DNA of 64,000 bases from Burkholderia latens (GTDB lineage Bacteria > Pseudomonadota > Gammaproteobacteria > Burkholderiales > Burkholderiaceae), in NCBI RefSeq assembly GCF_902499045.1, contig NZ_CABVPL010000024.1, positions 29,096 through 93,095 on the forward strand, read 5' to 3'. A program made the position numbers and the translations under genes. The stretch's first letter is position 1. Every line of letters begins with the position of its first letter. The notes under the pieces were generated by a model, which saw nothing but the letters and a program-made list of their open reading frames with translations, had not been told where the DNA came from and ran no database searches. Positions 28,687 through 37,613 of the stretch are shown here, piece after piece.

Positions 28687-29097
28687 ATGTCAGTCATCGG
28701 ACTCAATCATTACAACCTGCGCGCGGATCGGGCGACGCTCGACACGCTGCGCGATTTCTACGTGAACGTCGTGGGCCTCGAACCCGGCTATCGGCCGCCG
28801 TTCCAGAGCGCCGGCTACTGGCTGTACGCGGGCAAGCAGGCGATCCTGCATCTGTCGGAAGCCCGGCCGGGGGAAGTGCGGCCGTCGCATGCGGTCAATA
28901 CGTTCGACCATATGGCGTTTTCATGCGAGAACGCCGCAGCCATGGAGCGGCGCCTCGCCGACGCGCGCGTCAGGTACTCGCGCACCTACGTGCCGCTCAC
29001 GCGCCAGCTCCAGCTCTTTTTTACCGATCCGGCCGGCAATGGTATCGAGTTGAATTTCGCGCAGCCGGAGGACGTTTCCGGCGACGATGCGGGTTAG
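28687..29097 (+). CDS. VOC-family (glyoxalase/dioxygenase-fold) protein
   Basis: A 136-residue single-domain vicinal-oxygen-chelate protein. Candidate metal ligands are His8 in GLNHYNLRA, the histidine of DHMAFSC, and the glutamate of GNGIELNF. The partial pattern FYVNVVGLEPG is typical of the first beta-alpha module. The family includes glyoxalases, dioxygenases and resistance proteins, and nothing here fixes the substrate. It starts 63 bp after the Lrp-type gene on the same strand. The ATG at 28687 was chosen because the fold begins there. Confidence 0.75.
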   Translation: MSVIGLNHYNLRADRATLDTLRDFYVNVVGLEPGYRPPFQSAGYWLYAGKQAILHLSEARPGEVRPSHAVNTFDHMAFSCENAAAMERRLADARVRYSRTYVPLTRQLQLFFTDPAGNGIELNFAQPEDVSGDDAG

Positions 29098-29204
29098 CGC
29101 GGCATCGTCGCTTGCGTATCGGTCGTCGCCGCACGCGCTGCTTCCGCGGGTTGCGTGACGGGAGCATCATCGCGGCGCGGATCCGCGCGCGCTCGGCAAC
29201 CGTA

Positions 29205-29555
29205 TCACCGCTGCTTCACGAGCTTCACGATCGTCAGCACGCCGTTCACGCGTTCGATCCGGACCCGAACCTTCTCACCCACGTGCAGCGACTCGATCAT
29301 CGCCGGGTCGCCGGCCTTGAACGTCATCGTCATCGGGCCCATTCCAACGTTCTCGAGCGCGCCATGCTTCAGCGTCAGCATTCCGTGCGCGGCATCGATC
29401 CGTTTCACCTCGGCATCGGTCAACGCGGCATCGGACGCCGGCGTCTTCATGTCGCTCATGTTCATGTCGGACATGCTGCCGGCCGCGCGCGCCGGCATTG
29501 CGACGGCTATGGCCATTGCGCCGAGCGCCGCGACGGCAATGCATCGAAGCTTCAT
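29205..29555 (-). CDS. CusF-like periplasmic copper-binding protein
   Basis: A 116-residue exported protein: signal peptide about residues 1-24, a Met-rich linker (SMSDMNMSDMKT), then a CusF-type OB fold (PF11604). The region IDAAHGMLTLKHGALENVGMGPMTMTF holds the histidine and the MTM methionine pair used for Cu(I)/Ag(I). The tryptophan that caps the metal in E. coli CusF is replaced here (VGMGPM). It is the last gene of a DUF1326-DUF2182-CusF operon, 38 bp after DUF2182. It probably acts as a periplasmic metallochaperone. Confidence 0.8.
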   Translation of the reverse strand: MKLRCIAVAALGAMAIAVAMPARAAGSMSDMNMSDMKTPASDAALTDAEVKRIDAAHGMLTLKHGALENVGMGPMTMTFKAGDPAMIESLHVGEKVRVRIERVNGVLTIVKLVKQR

Positions 29556-29593
29556 GGAGACACCCCCGGCGCGGACGATGACGAACGCGCGCG

Positions 29594-30385
29594 TCAAACC
29601 AGCAACGTCGCGACCGCCCACGCAATCAGCACGACACCCAGCGCGCGGCCAGCTTGCTCGCCGCCCGGCAGCACCTTCTCGACGAGCACGATCAGCGACA
29701 ACGCGACGATCCACACCACGTTCATCACGCCGCCGACGAACAACAGCGCCATCAGCAGCCAGCAACAGCCGACGCAATACGCGCCGTGACGCACGCCGAG
29801 CACGAGACTGCCGACAACGCCCGGGCGCCAGTACGTCGAGAGAAACCGCACCGGCGACCGGCATTGCCGCAGGCACGCGCGCTTCAGCGGAGAAAACTGA
29901 TAGACGCCGGCCAGCGCGAGGACGAACGCCGAAAGCGCGGCGCTCTTCGACCACAGCATCATCCCGGAGATCAGGCCAGCCGGCTGCAGCAGCATCTGCA
30001 GCGCGGCCGCGCCGGCCGAGAACGCGAGCCATGCGGCCAGATAACCGGCCAGCAGCGACGCCGACGTGAGCGCCGCCCCCGCCCCGCTCGCACCGTGATG
30101 CCGCAGCACGCGCCGGTACAGCAGCACGAGCGGCGCGGCGCCGGGCGTCATCATCGCGATCATCATCACCCACCACATCAGGATCACGGTGGCCGGCGAA
30201 GGATCCATCGCGCCCATGTCGGCGGCGAGCCGATGCGGGAACAACGCGAGCGCCGTCATCTCCCGCGCCGACATGCCGGTGCCGGCGCCCGTCCACAGAT
30301 ACGCCCAGCACACGCCGACGAGCGCGGCCATGCCGAGCAGCGTGACGACGCGCTCGCGCCGCAGAACGTCGTCGAACACGATCAT
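29594..30385 (-). CDS. DUF2182 multi-spanning membrane protein
   Basis: A 263-residue inner-membrane protein with about seven helices. It has family hallmarks: MWWVMMIAMMTPGAAPLVLLY near the N-terminal third, and toward the C-terminus a GAYCVGCCWLLMALLFVGGVMN segment and VEKVLPGG. The cysteines, methionines and histidines in and near membrane helices suggest metal handling (COG5486 is described as predicted metal-binding). Its start codon overlaps the DUF1326 stop (ATGA), and a CusF-like gene follows. Function is not established; copper transport or insertion is inferred from context. Confidence 0.75.
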   Translation of the reverse strand: MIVFDDVLRRERVVTLLGMAALVGVCWAYLWTGAGTGMSAREMTALALFPHRLAADMGAMDPSPATVILMWWVMMIAMMTPGAAPLVLLYRRVLRHHGASGAGAALTSASLLAGYLAAWLAFSAGAAALQMLLQPAGLISGMMLWSKSAALSAFVLALAGVYQFSPLKRACLRQCRSPVRFLSTYWRPGVVGSLVLGVRHGAYCVGCCWLLMALLFVGGVMNVVWIVALSLIVLVEKVLPGGEQAGRALGVVLIAWAVATLLV

Positions 30386-31026
30386 GCCGTGGCGCGATGC
30401 CGGATCAGCCCGTGATTGTTCAGGTGCAGCCGAGCGAACTGCGCATAGGTGCGCTCGAGATCGAGTTCGATGTGGCCGCGCGATCGGCCGGTGCCCGAAC
30501 CGATCTCCGCCAGCTCGTATTCGAAGCCGTGCGGCAGATCGATCCGCGCGCGATGTTCGGCGCCCGTCACCGGATTGCGGATCGGTTCGCCGACGAGGTC
30601 GAACACGCCGTCGACGCTGATCCGCCCGCGCCGCGCATCGACATCGACGTCGAACTCGATCTTCGCGAAAATCGGTTCGTACGCGTGTTCGAGCGTCGAT
30701 GCGAACACCGCGAACATCGTCGCGAATGGATCGGTATCCTGACCGGTCATGATCTTCAGCACGGCGTTGCATTGCGCGGGGCTCGCGCGTTCGTCGACGA
30801 TCGGCTGGCAGCGGCCGCGGCCTTCGTGAATCGGGCCCGGCCACTGGAACACGACCGCGATCCGGACGCCGTCGAGCACCACGTCGCCGTAGTGACCGCT
30901 GTCGATCGAAATCGCACCCATCGCTTCGCAGTGGCCGTGCGTCGGCAGCGAATTGAACTGGCAGGGACAACCATATGAGCAATTGCAGTTGATCAGTTCG
31001 GTCCCCTGAATCTCCCACGGCGTCAT
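30382..31026 (-). CDS. DUF1326 protein with CxC-x3-CxC motif
   Basis: A 214-residue protein of PF07040. The conserved N-terminal cysteine cluster is CNCSYGCPCQF (two CxC pairs), followed by HGHCEA. There is no signal peptide. GAGGTGAAACC precedes the ATG at 31026. It heads the operon that continues with DUF2182 and a CusF-like gene. DUF1326 and DUF2182 often occur together. A thiol-based cytoplasmic copper-binding or sensing role is plausible but unproven. Confidence 0.75.
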   Translation of the reverse strand: MTPWEIQGTELINCNCSYGCPCQFNSLPTHGHCEAMGAISIDSGHYGDVVLDGVRIAVVFQWPGPIHEGRGRCQPIVDERASPAQCNAVLKIMTGQDTDPFATMFAVFASTLEHAYEPIFAKIEFDVDVDARRGRISVDGVFDLVGEPIRNPVTGAEHRARIDLPHGFEYELAEIGSGTGRSRGHIELDLERTYAQFARLHLNNHGLIRHRATA

Positions 31027-31227
31027 GGTTTCACCTCGCGCGAGCGGTGGCACGTAATGCTTCGAATCTAGTGCACCGCACAGGGGAAAGCAAAGTCCGC
31101 GCGATACGTGCCGGCACGCGGTAGCACGACGCGCCGCCCGTCACTCGATGGCCGTGCACCGACGAATCGATCGCGTCTTCGCACGCCGTATCGATGCGGG
31201 TCATCAGGCAGAAAACGGCACGTTCCA

Positions 31228-31515
31228 TCGATCGCGTTCGAACTGCGCGAGGCCGAGGCCGCAGTCGCCGCCGCGTCGCGACAAATCCGGGCACCGCGCG
31301 TCGGTCCTGTAGTCGGCCGGTTTTCGCGGCAGATCGACGCCGCGCGGATCGCAGCGTCATATTTCATCGGCACGTTAGGCGTTTCTTCGGTCGGCGGGCA
31401 GGTGATGGTGCATGCGGGCAAGGGAGCGTTGCTGATGCTGATCCCGAGCTGCGGGCTCGCGGCGCTGTCGCTGGCAATCTTGCACGACCGCCCGGTGCCG
31501 CTGCGCACGCAATAG
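31228..31515 (+). pseudogene. Possible C-terminal remnant of an MFS transporter
   Basis: The frame ending at 31515 encodes a segment resembling the last two helices of a major-facilitator permease: RIAASYFIGTLGVSSVGGQ, then GALLMLIPSCGLAALSLAIL and a short basic tail. Upstream of about 31300 the similarity to a transporter fades into Arg-rich, non-membrane sequence with no start signal. I read it as the residue of a deleted gene. A short orphan membrane protein is the alternative. Confidence 0.4.
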
Positions 31516-31536
31516 GCGGCCGCGCGGCGCGCGCGG

Positions 31537-31785
31537 TCAACCTTGCTTCTTCGGCGCGCGTGCGACCGAGAACCACGCCATCACCGCGCCCGCGACCCAC
31601 GCACAGGTGAGCAGCAGGTCGAAGTCCATCATCCCTTCGAAATTGGCGGTGTTCTCGAAGCTGCAATGCCGGCTGCCGCGGAATTCGATGCAACCGCTGA
31701 TGATCCACTGGACGTGCATGAACACGTGATAGAACGCGAAAGTCGAAGCGATGGTGGCGACGCGCAGGCGTATCGGTGTTTTCAT
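31537..31785 (-). CDS. Small two-helix membrane protein of unknown function
   Basis: An 82-residue protein starting MKTPIRLRV, with probable membrane helices at about residues 10-27 and 56-75 and a loop containing two cysteines (SGC and RHCSF). The C-terminus is basic (RAPKKQG). No domain is recognised. The start at 31785 is the one immediately before the first helix; the frame is open farther up but the added part is Arg-rich and helix-free. Confidence 0.5.
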   Translation of the reverse strand: MKTPIRLRVATIASTFAFYHVFMHVQWIISGCIEFRGSRHCSFENTANFEGMMDFDLLLTCAWVAGAVMAWFSVARAPKKQG

Positions 31786-32375
31786 TCGGCGTCGAAGGCG
31801 GTGGGCTGAGCTGACGCCGATCTTATGACAACGACGCCGCATCAGGCAATCGATCGAGCGCGAACGATCGGGCCCGCATGCAGGTCGACGCGACGCCATC
31901 CGAATAAACCCGAAGAAAAGCCGTGACGAGCGTCACACCATCGCGCTCGTCATCGATCCTGTACGCAGAACGCACGCGCGATTGCCGCGAGTGTCAGAAC
32001 GCATGGGCGTGACGAGCGACGGGTTTCTCGCCGTGAAGCACGCCGCCTCCGACGCATGACGCGCTGCGCGCGCGCAGCGTCGATCTCTGTGAATGCATTC
32101 CGGCACGTCGCAGCCCGCCCTCACGAACGCGCAAGCCACGACGACCGTCGTTGCGCCGTCCATCGCGATCGCGTTCATTCCGACCGTGGTGTCCGGCTCG
32201 AGCGTCGCATCGTGGTCAACGGGGTTGTTGACGCGAGCCGGCACGTGTCGGCTCTCCACGTCGACCGCGGCATGCGGGCATGACGTTTGCATCGCGTGCT
32301 GCCCTCGCCTGCTGACAGGACGCTGGCAGCAGACGGCGCATAAGGTTGCAGGATCGCCTGCCGAGGAATGTCGCC
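31786..32375. other. Intergenic, no gene supported
   Basis: 590 bp upstream of the MFS gene. Open frames exist on both strands (for example minus 31933-32292), but none has a ribosome-binding site, recognisable domain or convincing composition. The MFS ribosome-binding site GAGGAA lies at the right end. Confidence 0.4.
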
Positions 32376-33755
32376 ATGCCCGATACCGGAGAACGCGTCG
32401 CCCACCCGCTCAAACGCCGTGGCGTGACGTTGCTCACCCTGTGCATCGCCGTGTTGGTCGCGCAGATCGACACGGCGGTCGTCAATCTTGCGACGCGCGC
32501 GATCGGTGCCTATTTCCATGCGGGCGTCGGCGCGCTGCAATGGGTCGTCGACAGCTACAACCTCACGTATGCGGTGCTGCTGCTGACCGGCGGGCTGCTC
32601 GCCGATCTGTACGGCCGGCGCCGCATCTTCATGGCGGGCACGGCCGTGTTTACCGTCGCGTCGCTGCTGTGCGCGCTCGCGCCGTCGGTATCGGTGCTGA
32701 TCGGCGCACGCGCACTGGCCGGCGTCGGCGCGGCGCTGCTGCTGCCGGCGTCGCTCGCGATCATCCGCGTCGTGTGGCGCGATTCGGTCGAACGCGGCCG
32801 CGCGCTCGGCATCTGGGCCGCATGCAATGGCGTCGCGATGGCGATCGGCCCGACGCTGGGTGGCGTGCTGATCCGGCATTTCGGCTGGCGCAGCATCTTC
32901 TTCGTCGTCGTGCCGCTGAGCATCGCCGCGATGCTGCTCGCGATGCCGGCCGTGCCCGAATCGTCGGATCCGCGCGGCCGGCATTTCGACGGCGGTGCGC
33001 AGGTCGCTGGCGCGCTTGCGCTCGGCACGCTCGCATATGCGGCGATCGTGTTCCGCGAGTCGCCTGTTGCCAGCGCAATTGCCGCCTGCGTCGCAATCGC
33101 GTCGTTCGTCGCGTTCGTCAGGATCGAACGGCGCCACGGCGACGCCGCGCTCGTGCCGCTGGACCTCTTCCGGCTCAGCGCGTTTCGCGGCGCGATCGCC
33201 GCTACCACCGGCATGACGTTCGGGATGTATGGCGTGCTGTTCCTGCTGCCGTTGACGTGGCAGAGCATCGGCCGGCTCGATTCGACCGGCGCGGGCCTCG
33301 CGCTGCTGCCGATGGCGCTTGTGTTCGTCGCGGTGTCGCCGTGCTCGGGACGCTTGTCCGAATGCGTCGGCACGCGGGCGACGACGGCCGGCGGCGTCGC
33401 GGTGATCGCGAGCGGGCTCGCGGTGATCGGCGCGTCGGCCGCGTCGCCGGGCCTGCTCGGCGCGGAAATCGGGCTCGCGTTGACAGGGCTCGGGATGGGG
33501 GTCGCGACGGGACCGCTGATGACCGTCGCCGTCGGCGCGGTGGATGCCGCGCGCTCGGGCACGGCGAGCGCGCTCGTCAACGTCGCGCGAATGACGGGCG
33601 CGACGCTCGGGATTGCGGTGCTCGGCACGCTGTTCGCGGTCGCGCACAGCGGCACCGCCGGGTTGCGCGCGGCGATGTTCGCCGGTGCGGCGGTCCAGCT
33701 CGCTGGAGCGGCCGGGTCGGCCGTCAGCGTGCAACGCGCGCGGCAGTCGGCGTGA
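32376..33755 (+). CDS. MFS drug-efflux type transporter (DHA2, 14 helices)
   Basis: A 459-residue major-facilitator transporter. Motif A is GGLLADLYGRRRIF, and motif C of drug/H+ antiporters is present in AIGPTLGGVLIRHFGWRSIFF. A motif D1-like LVAQIDTAVVNLATRAI opens the protein. About fourteen helices can be counted. It probably exports a toxic compound. There is no adjacent regulator, so the inducer is unknown. GAGGAA precedes the ATG at 32376. Confidence 0.88.
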   Translation: MPDTGERVAHPLKRRGVTLLTLCIAVLVAQIDTAVVNLATRAIGAYFHAGVGALQWVVDSYNLTYAVLLLTGGLLADLYGRRRIFMAGTAVFTVASLLCALAPSVSVLIGARALAGVGAALLLPASLAIIRVVWRDSVERGRALGIWAACNGVAMAIGPTLGGVLIRHFGWRSIFFVVVPLSIAAMLLAMPAVPESSDPRGRHFDGGAQVAGALALGTLAYAAIVFRESPVASAIAACVAIASFVAFVRIERRHGDAALVPLDLFRLSAFRGAIAATTGMTFGMYGVLFLLPLTWQSIGRLDSTGAGLALLPMALVFVAVSPCSGRLSECVGTRATTAGGVAVIASGLAVIGASAASPGLLGAEIGLALTGLGMGVATGPLMTVAVGAVDAARSGTASALVNVARMTGATLGIAVLGTLFAVAHSGTAGLRAAMFAGAAVQLAGAAGSAVSVQRARQSA

Positions 33756-34011
33756 TCGCGGGACAGCGGACGCGCCGTCGATGCGCATCGTTTGCGCCAT
33801 CGGCCATCGGCCGCTGGCTGCGAATGCGAGGAAGTGAAGATGCAGATCGGGCGATTCGATCGAGACGATGCGACCCTGGCCACCGCGGCACTGCTCTGCC
33901 GCCGGCGACCGACGAACGGCGCGACCTGCGCCGCCCATCCGGTGTGCCCGGCCGCATGACGCGACCGGACGGTTGTCGATCGAAGCGCGTTGCGCGCGCG
34001 ATCGCTACTGC

Positions 34012-34275
34012 TTAGCGACGCGGTTGCCCGCTGCGCGGCGGACGCGGCGAATTCGCGTCCTTGTGACGGAAGTTGATGCGGCCCTTCGTCAGGTCGTACA
34101 CCGACAGTTCGAGCGTCACGCGATCACCCGCGAGGATGCGGATGTGGTTCTTGCGCATGCGGCCCGACGCGTACGCGCCGACCACGACGCCGTTTTCCAG
34201 CGTGACACGGTATTTGCTGTCCGGCAGCACTTCGTCGACGATTCCGTCCAGTTCCAGCAGTTCTTCTTTTGCCAA
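34012..34275 (-). CDS. infA: Translation initiation factor IF-1, second-copy type
   Basis: An 87-residue S1/OB-fold protein with the full IF-1 core from [19 protein letters not shown] through [21 protein letters not shown] to GRINFRHK. It is longer than the canonical 72 residues by a basic, Pro-rich tail ([15 protein letters not shown]). It is not in a ribosomal-protein operon, so it is probably a paralogue of the housekeeping infA. The start is TTG at 34275, preceded by a strong GGAGGA. A rare start codon on an initiation factor could make it sensitive to initiation conditions. A cold-shock gene lies 466 bp upstream on the same strand. Confidence 0.92.
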   Translation of the reverse strand: MAKEELLELDGIVDEVLPDSKYRVTLENGVVVGAYASGRMRKNHIRILAGDRVTLELSVYDLTKGRINFRHKDANSPRPPRSGQPRR

Positions 34276-34603
34276 ACCAATTCCTCCAGACAAGGTGATG
34301 ACCGCTGGCGCGGCGCGCTCGCCGGCGCGGTGCCCTGCAACGGGACGGCGGCCGACGGGATGCCGGGTATCCATTCGTTCAGACGGGCAACGTGCCCGTC
34401 CTGCAATCGGGGCCCGGCGCAATGCGCCGTTCGGGCGGTCGGTGGCAGCAGCGGTGCGATCGGCACCGCGCACAATCGGGACCGCGCCGCGTGCGGCATG
34501 GCGACGGTCTACTCGGGTTGCAGCATGAGCCGCTGGCGACGCGGCGAGCGCGTCGCGAGGGCGTTGAATCGCAGGTCGTACGGACTTGCGATGGATGAGG
34601 GAA

Positions 34604-34650
34604 GCACACGACCGATGCATCGTGACGACCGCGATGCATCGGTCGTGTGC
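34604..34650. repeat. Perfect 19-bp inverted repeat with 9-nt loop
   Basis: GCACACGACCGATGCATCG (34604-34622) is exactly complementary to 34632-34650. The arms contain GATGCATC, itself a palindrome. It lies 92 bp beyond the cold-shock gene stop and 329 bp before the infA start. Neither side has a T-run, so it is not a classical terminator. Confidence 0.8.
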
Positions 34651-34741
34651 GTCGAAACGCGCGGAACGCCGGCCGAGGCCGGCATCCGCGCGAAATTCCA
34701 CAGGGCAGCGACCGCCGATTGGCGGCCGGCGCCGGCGCGGC

Positions 34742-34945
34742 TTACTGCGGCGTGATGTTCGACGCTTGCAGACCCTTCGGGCCACGCTTCACTTCGAAGC
34801 TGACCTTCTGGCCTTCGGCGAGGGTCTTGAAACCCGTGCCGCGAATTTCCGAGAAATGGGCGAACAGATCGTCGCCGCCGTTGTCCGGGGAGATGAAACC
34901 AAAGCCCTTGGTTTCGTTGAACCACTTGACGGTACCGGTATCCAC
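34742..34945 (-). CDS. cspA: Cold-shock domain protein (CspA family)
   Basis: A 67-residue cold-shock protein with RNP1 (KGFGFISPD) and RNP2 (DLFAHFSEI) and the usual GTVKWFN start, ending [10 protein letters not shown]. It binds single-stranded RNA/DNA as an RNA chaperone. The start is GTG at 34945 with AAGGAAG upstream; the N-terminus reads (M)[16 protein letters not shown]. The sequence upstream is less GC-rich and may form a long leader, common for csp genes. Its neighbourhood with infA suggests a shared cold or translation stress theme. Confidence 0.95.
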   Translation of the reverse strand: MDTGTVKWFNETKGFGFISPDNGGDDLFAHFSEIRGTGFKTLAEGQKVSFEVKRGPKGLQASNITPQ

Positions 34946-35371
34946 AAATACTTCCTTAATACGAATGAATGAACATGCGCCCGTGACGGGCACAGAAAGA
35001 ATCAAAGAGGGAGAGACCAACGACTGCCGCACGGCGTGGCGTGCGGCCAATGATGAGCAATCGGACTTCTTGAAGACCTTCGACACTACGCGGTATAGGC
35101 TGATCCGTCAAGCTCTTTCGATGCGACGTGCGTGTGCATCAGCGCGTGCGCCTTGTGCGGCGGGCGTCGGCGGTCGGCGGGACGCATAGCGATACGCGCC
35201 CCCTTTTCAGGCCGCTTCAGCCCGCTCCAGCGTTCGTTACGGCGGTTCGAACCCGTGGTGCAGCGCCGGCGGTGTGTCGCGTCGTCGTGGATATTCATCT
35301 CGAACGCGTTGCGCGCGGCGCTCGACGGCCGCATGTCGGCCATGGCCGGTTGCCGGATGCGGCGTACACCG

Positions 35372-35515
35372 TCAGTCGAACGGGATAAACAGACGGACGC
35401 CGATGCCGGCGAAACCGTCGATATTGCGCGTGACGACCATCAGATCGTTGATGAGCGCAGCGGCGGCGGATTCGCCAATAACAGCGAACGCGCCATGCGA
35501 GGAACGGTAGTTGCG
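35372..35515 (-). pseudogene. C-terminal remnant of a PIN-domain (VapC/FitB-like) toxin
   Basis: The minus frame ending at 35372 reads IGESAAAALINDLMVVTRNIDGFAGIGVRLFIPFD. This matches the end of PIN toxins, where an acidic residue and LVTRN-x2-DF-x2-G-v-x-v-x-NPF are conserved. Only about 45 residues are recognisable. The preceding sequence in this frame does not continue the PIN fold, and no vapB-like antitoxin is visible. Probably a decayed toxin-antitoxin locus. Confidence 0.5.
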
Positions 35516-35746
35516 ATGCCGCGGCACAGGAGTAGATACGCATCGCGTGACCACGGGATGCTTCGTGCCGCGACGAAACATCATGTTGCATCTCCGCGCG
35601 GCATGCCGTCGCGATCGTTTGATAGTATCGGGACACAAGACCGGCGCTCGAACGCCGCACAAAACGCGTGGAAGACCTTGCATCGACGCGGACCATCCGT
35701 GCCTGAAATCCCGATCCGAGCGATCCAAGACACGAGACACCCTCCA

Positions 35747-36973
35747 GTGGACCTGACACCCTCTTCTCTGGATACCCTGTTCTCCCCGACTCCCGACAAG
35801 CTCTATTTCCCCGCATGCGTCGCGGCCGTCGCGATCATCGCGTGGCTTGCGGCGAGGCACGTGCCGTTCTATCGGGCGGCCGTTGAAAAGTCGCTGTCGA
35901 TGCGTTATCACAACCTCGACGGCTTCCGCGGCGTGCTGGCGACGTCCGTCGTGTTCCATCACTTCGCGTGCAATCTAGGCTTGCTGTCGACCGGCGTGTG
36001 GGGCCCCACGTCCGATTTCCTGCGCAATCTCGGCACGATTCCCGTCGCGATGTTCTTCATGGTGACGGGCTTCCTGTTCTGGGAGCGTGCGTGCAGGGGC
36101 ACGCTCGACGTGCGTGCCTTCTTCGTCGGGCGCGTTCGGCGCGTCGCGCCGCTCTACCTGTTCTACGCGGCGATCATCATTGCGTGCACGCTGTATTGGT
36201 TTCCCGGCAACGTCGTCCACGCGCCGATCCCGTTGCTCGTCGATCTGCTCAAAGCCGCGTCGCTCGGCTGGTTTGGCTCGTTCCCGGTCAACGGCGCGCA
36301 GCAGACCAGCCAGTTGAGCGGCGTGTGGTGGACGCTCGCATACGAATGGCGGTTCTACGTCGCCATTCCGTTTCTCGCGTGGTTCGTTGCCACGCGAGCG
36401 TGGCGCAAGCTGGTCGCGCTTGGGATCGTCACGTTCTGTGCCGCGCTGTTCGGGCCGCCCGGCGGCATGGCGCTGCTGTTCGCGTGCGGCGCGCTGGCGT
36501 TCGAAGTGTCGCGACATCCGGCGATCCGCGCGCTGCTCGGCACGAAGCTGGCGGCCAGCGTCGCGCTGCTGATTCTCGCCGCCTGCCCGTACCCGACGGA
36601 ACGCTATTCGATCGAGGGGGCGCTACCGCTGCTTCCGGTGTTCCTCTGCGTCGCATGCGGCAACACGTTCTATGGCCTGCTCACGACCCGACCGCTCGCG
36701 CTGCTCGGCACCGCCAGCTTCAGCATCTACATGATTCACATGGTGATCGTGTACACGATCGTCCGTGCGTTCAACAAGTTCGTGATCCCGATCGATTCCG
36801 TGGACGACGCGAGCGCGTGGGCGTTGTCGCTTGCATGCGCGCTGATCGCCGTGTTTTGCTCGCTGATGACGTATCGCTACATCGAACATCCGTTCATCGC
36901 GAAACGCAACACGCCGCGCCCGGCACGCCGGACGGTCGAACCCGCACGCGAGCATCAGACGGCCGCGATGTGA
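35747..36973 (+). CDS. Acyltransferase 3 family membrane protein (OafA/OatA type)
   Basis: A 408-residue membrane acyltransferase (PF01757) with about ten helices. The first conserved block is LDGFRGVLATSVVFHHF with the catalytic-type histidine pair. VRRVAPLYLFY and WWTLAYEWRFYVAIPFLAW, the family's central blocks, are also present. Such enzymes O-acetylate or O-acylate surface polysaccharides, peptidoglycan or exported sugars. I chose GTG at 35747 because it places the first helix (LYFPACVAAVAIIAWLAA) near the N-terminus; the ribosome-binding site is weak. The gene stands alone without a polysaccharide cluster, so the target is unknown. Confidence 0.82.
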   Translation: MDLTPSSLDTLFSPTPDKLYFPACVAAVAIIAWLAARHVPFYRAAVEKSLSMRYHNLDGFRGVLATSVVFHHFACNLGLLSTGVWGPTSDFLRNLGTIPVAMFFMVTGFLFWERACRGTLDVRAFFVGRVRRVAPLYLFYAAIIIACTLYWFPGNVVHAPIPLLVDLLKAASLGWFGSFPVNGAQQTSQLSGVWWTLAYEWRFYVAIPFLAWFVATRAWRKLVALGIVTFCAALFGPPGGMALLFACGALAFEVSRHPAIRALLGTKLAASVALLILAACPYPTERYSIEGALPLLPVFLCVACGNTFYGLLTTRPLALLGTASFSIYMIHMVIVYTIVRAFNKFVIPIDSVDDASAWALSLACALIAVFCSLMTYRYIEHPFIAKRNTPRPARRTVEPAREHQTAAM

Positions 36974-37065
36974 TGCATCCGCGGCTCGGAACCGGTACGA
37001 GGGCCCGATCTGGGGGGAGTCCATTGCTCCCCTCGATCCGATGCGCGTCCGACGACAACCAATGG

Positions 37066-37449
37066 TCAAAGATCCCCGCGCACTTCGCCGGTTCCCAGCG
37101 CGCTGCGCCGTCGGTTGACTTCCGCCCAAAGCTCGTCGCTGTCGTCGTTGCGCAGCAGGACGATCCAGTCCAGTTGCTCATCCGTCACGCCGAAGTACTC
37201 CCGAATTTCCCGGCGAACCGCGTCGACGAACTGCGCGTATTCCGGCGTTGCCTGAGCCTGCGCGTGCAGCGCGTCGTATGCTGCGTCGTCCGCGCCGCCG
37301 CCGTGCTCGTCGATATAGCGCGAGATCCACTGGTCCAGTTCGCGGTCGTAATCGGCCTCGGCGCGCATCGCCTGCACGGCCGTGTAGAAATCCAGTTGCG
37401 CAAACGCGTCGATCGCCGCCGTCGTCGCGTCGTCGAATGTCGTAGTCAT
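37066..37449 (-). CDS. Hypothetical cytosolic acidic protein
   Basis: A 127-residue acidic, soluble protein. It is rich in Asp, Glu and Ala, with predicted helices such as AAIDAFAQLDFYTAVQAM and EYAQFVDAVRREIREYFG, and has no signal peptide or cysteines. The ATG at 37449 is chosen because GAGGA lies six bases upstream; further starts at 37461 and 37470 lack this. No domain is recognised, and it stands between the acyltransferase and a LysR gene. Confidence 0.65.
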   Translation of the reverse strand: MTTTFDDATTAAIDAFAQLDFYTAVQAMRAEADYDRELDQWISRYIDEHGGGADDAAYDALHAQAQATPEYAQFVDAVRREIREYFGVTDEQLDWIVLLRNDDSDELWAEVNRRRSALGTGEVRGDL

Positions 37450-37613
37450 TGCATTCCTCATGTTCGTCATCGCACATCATCGCACGGGCCATGCGTCGCC
37501 TGGTGCATCGGATCCCGGACGGGCAGCCAAAGCAATGTTCCAGGTCACACGAGCATGCAACCCGCCGCAGCGGCTGCAACAGTCTCGCATGCCCGTGGAG
37601 CACGCACAGCGCG

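Noticed and set aside
31933-32292. 119-residue minus-strand frame ahead of the MFS gene
   Set aside because: No ribosome-binding site, no domain, mixed composition; not enough to call a gene.
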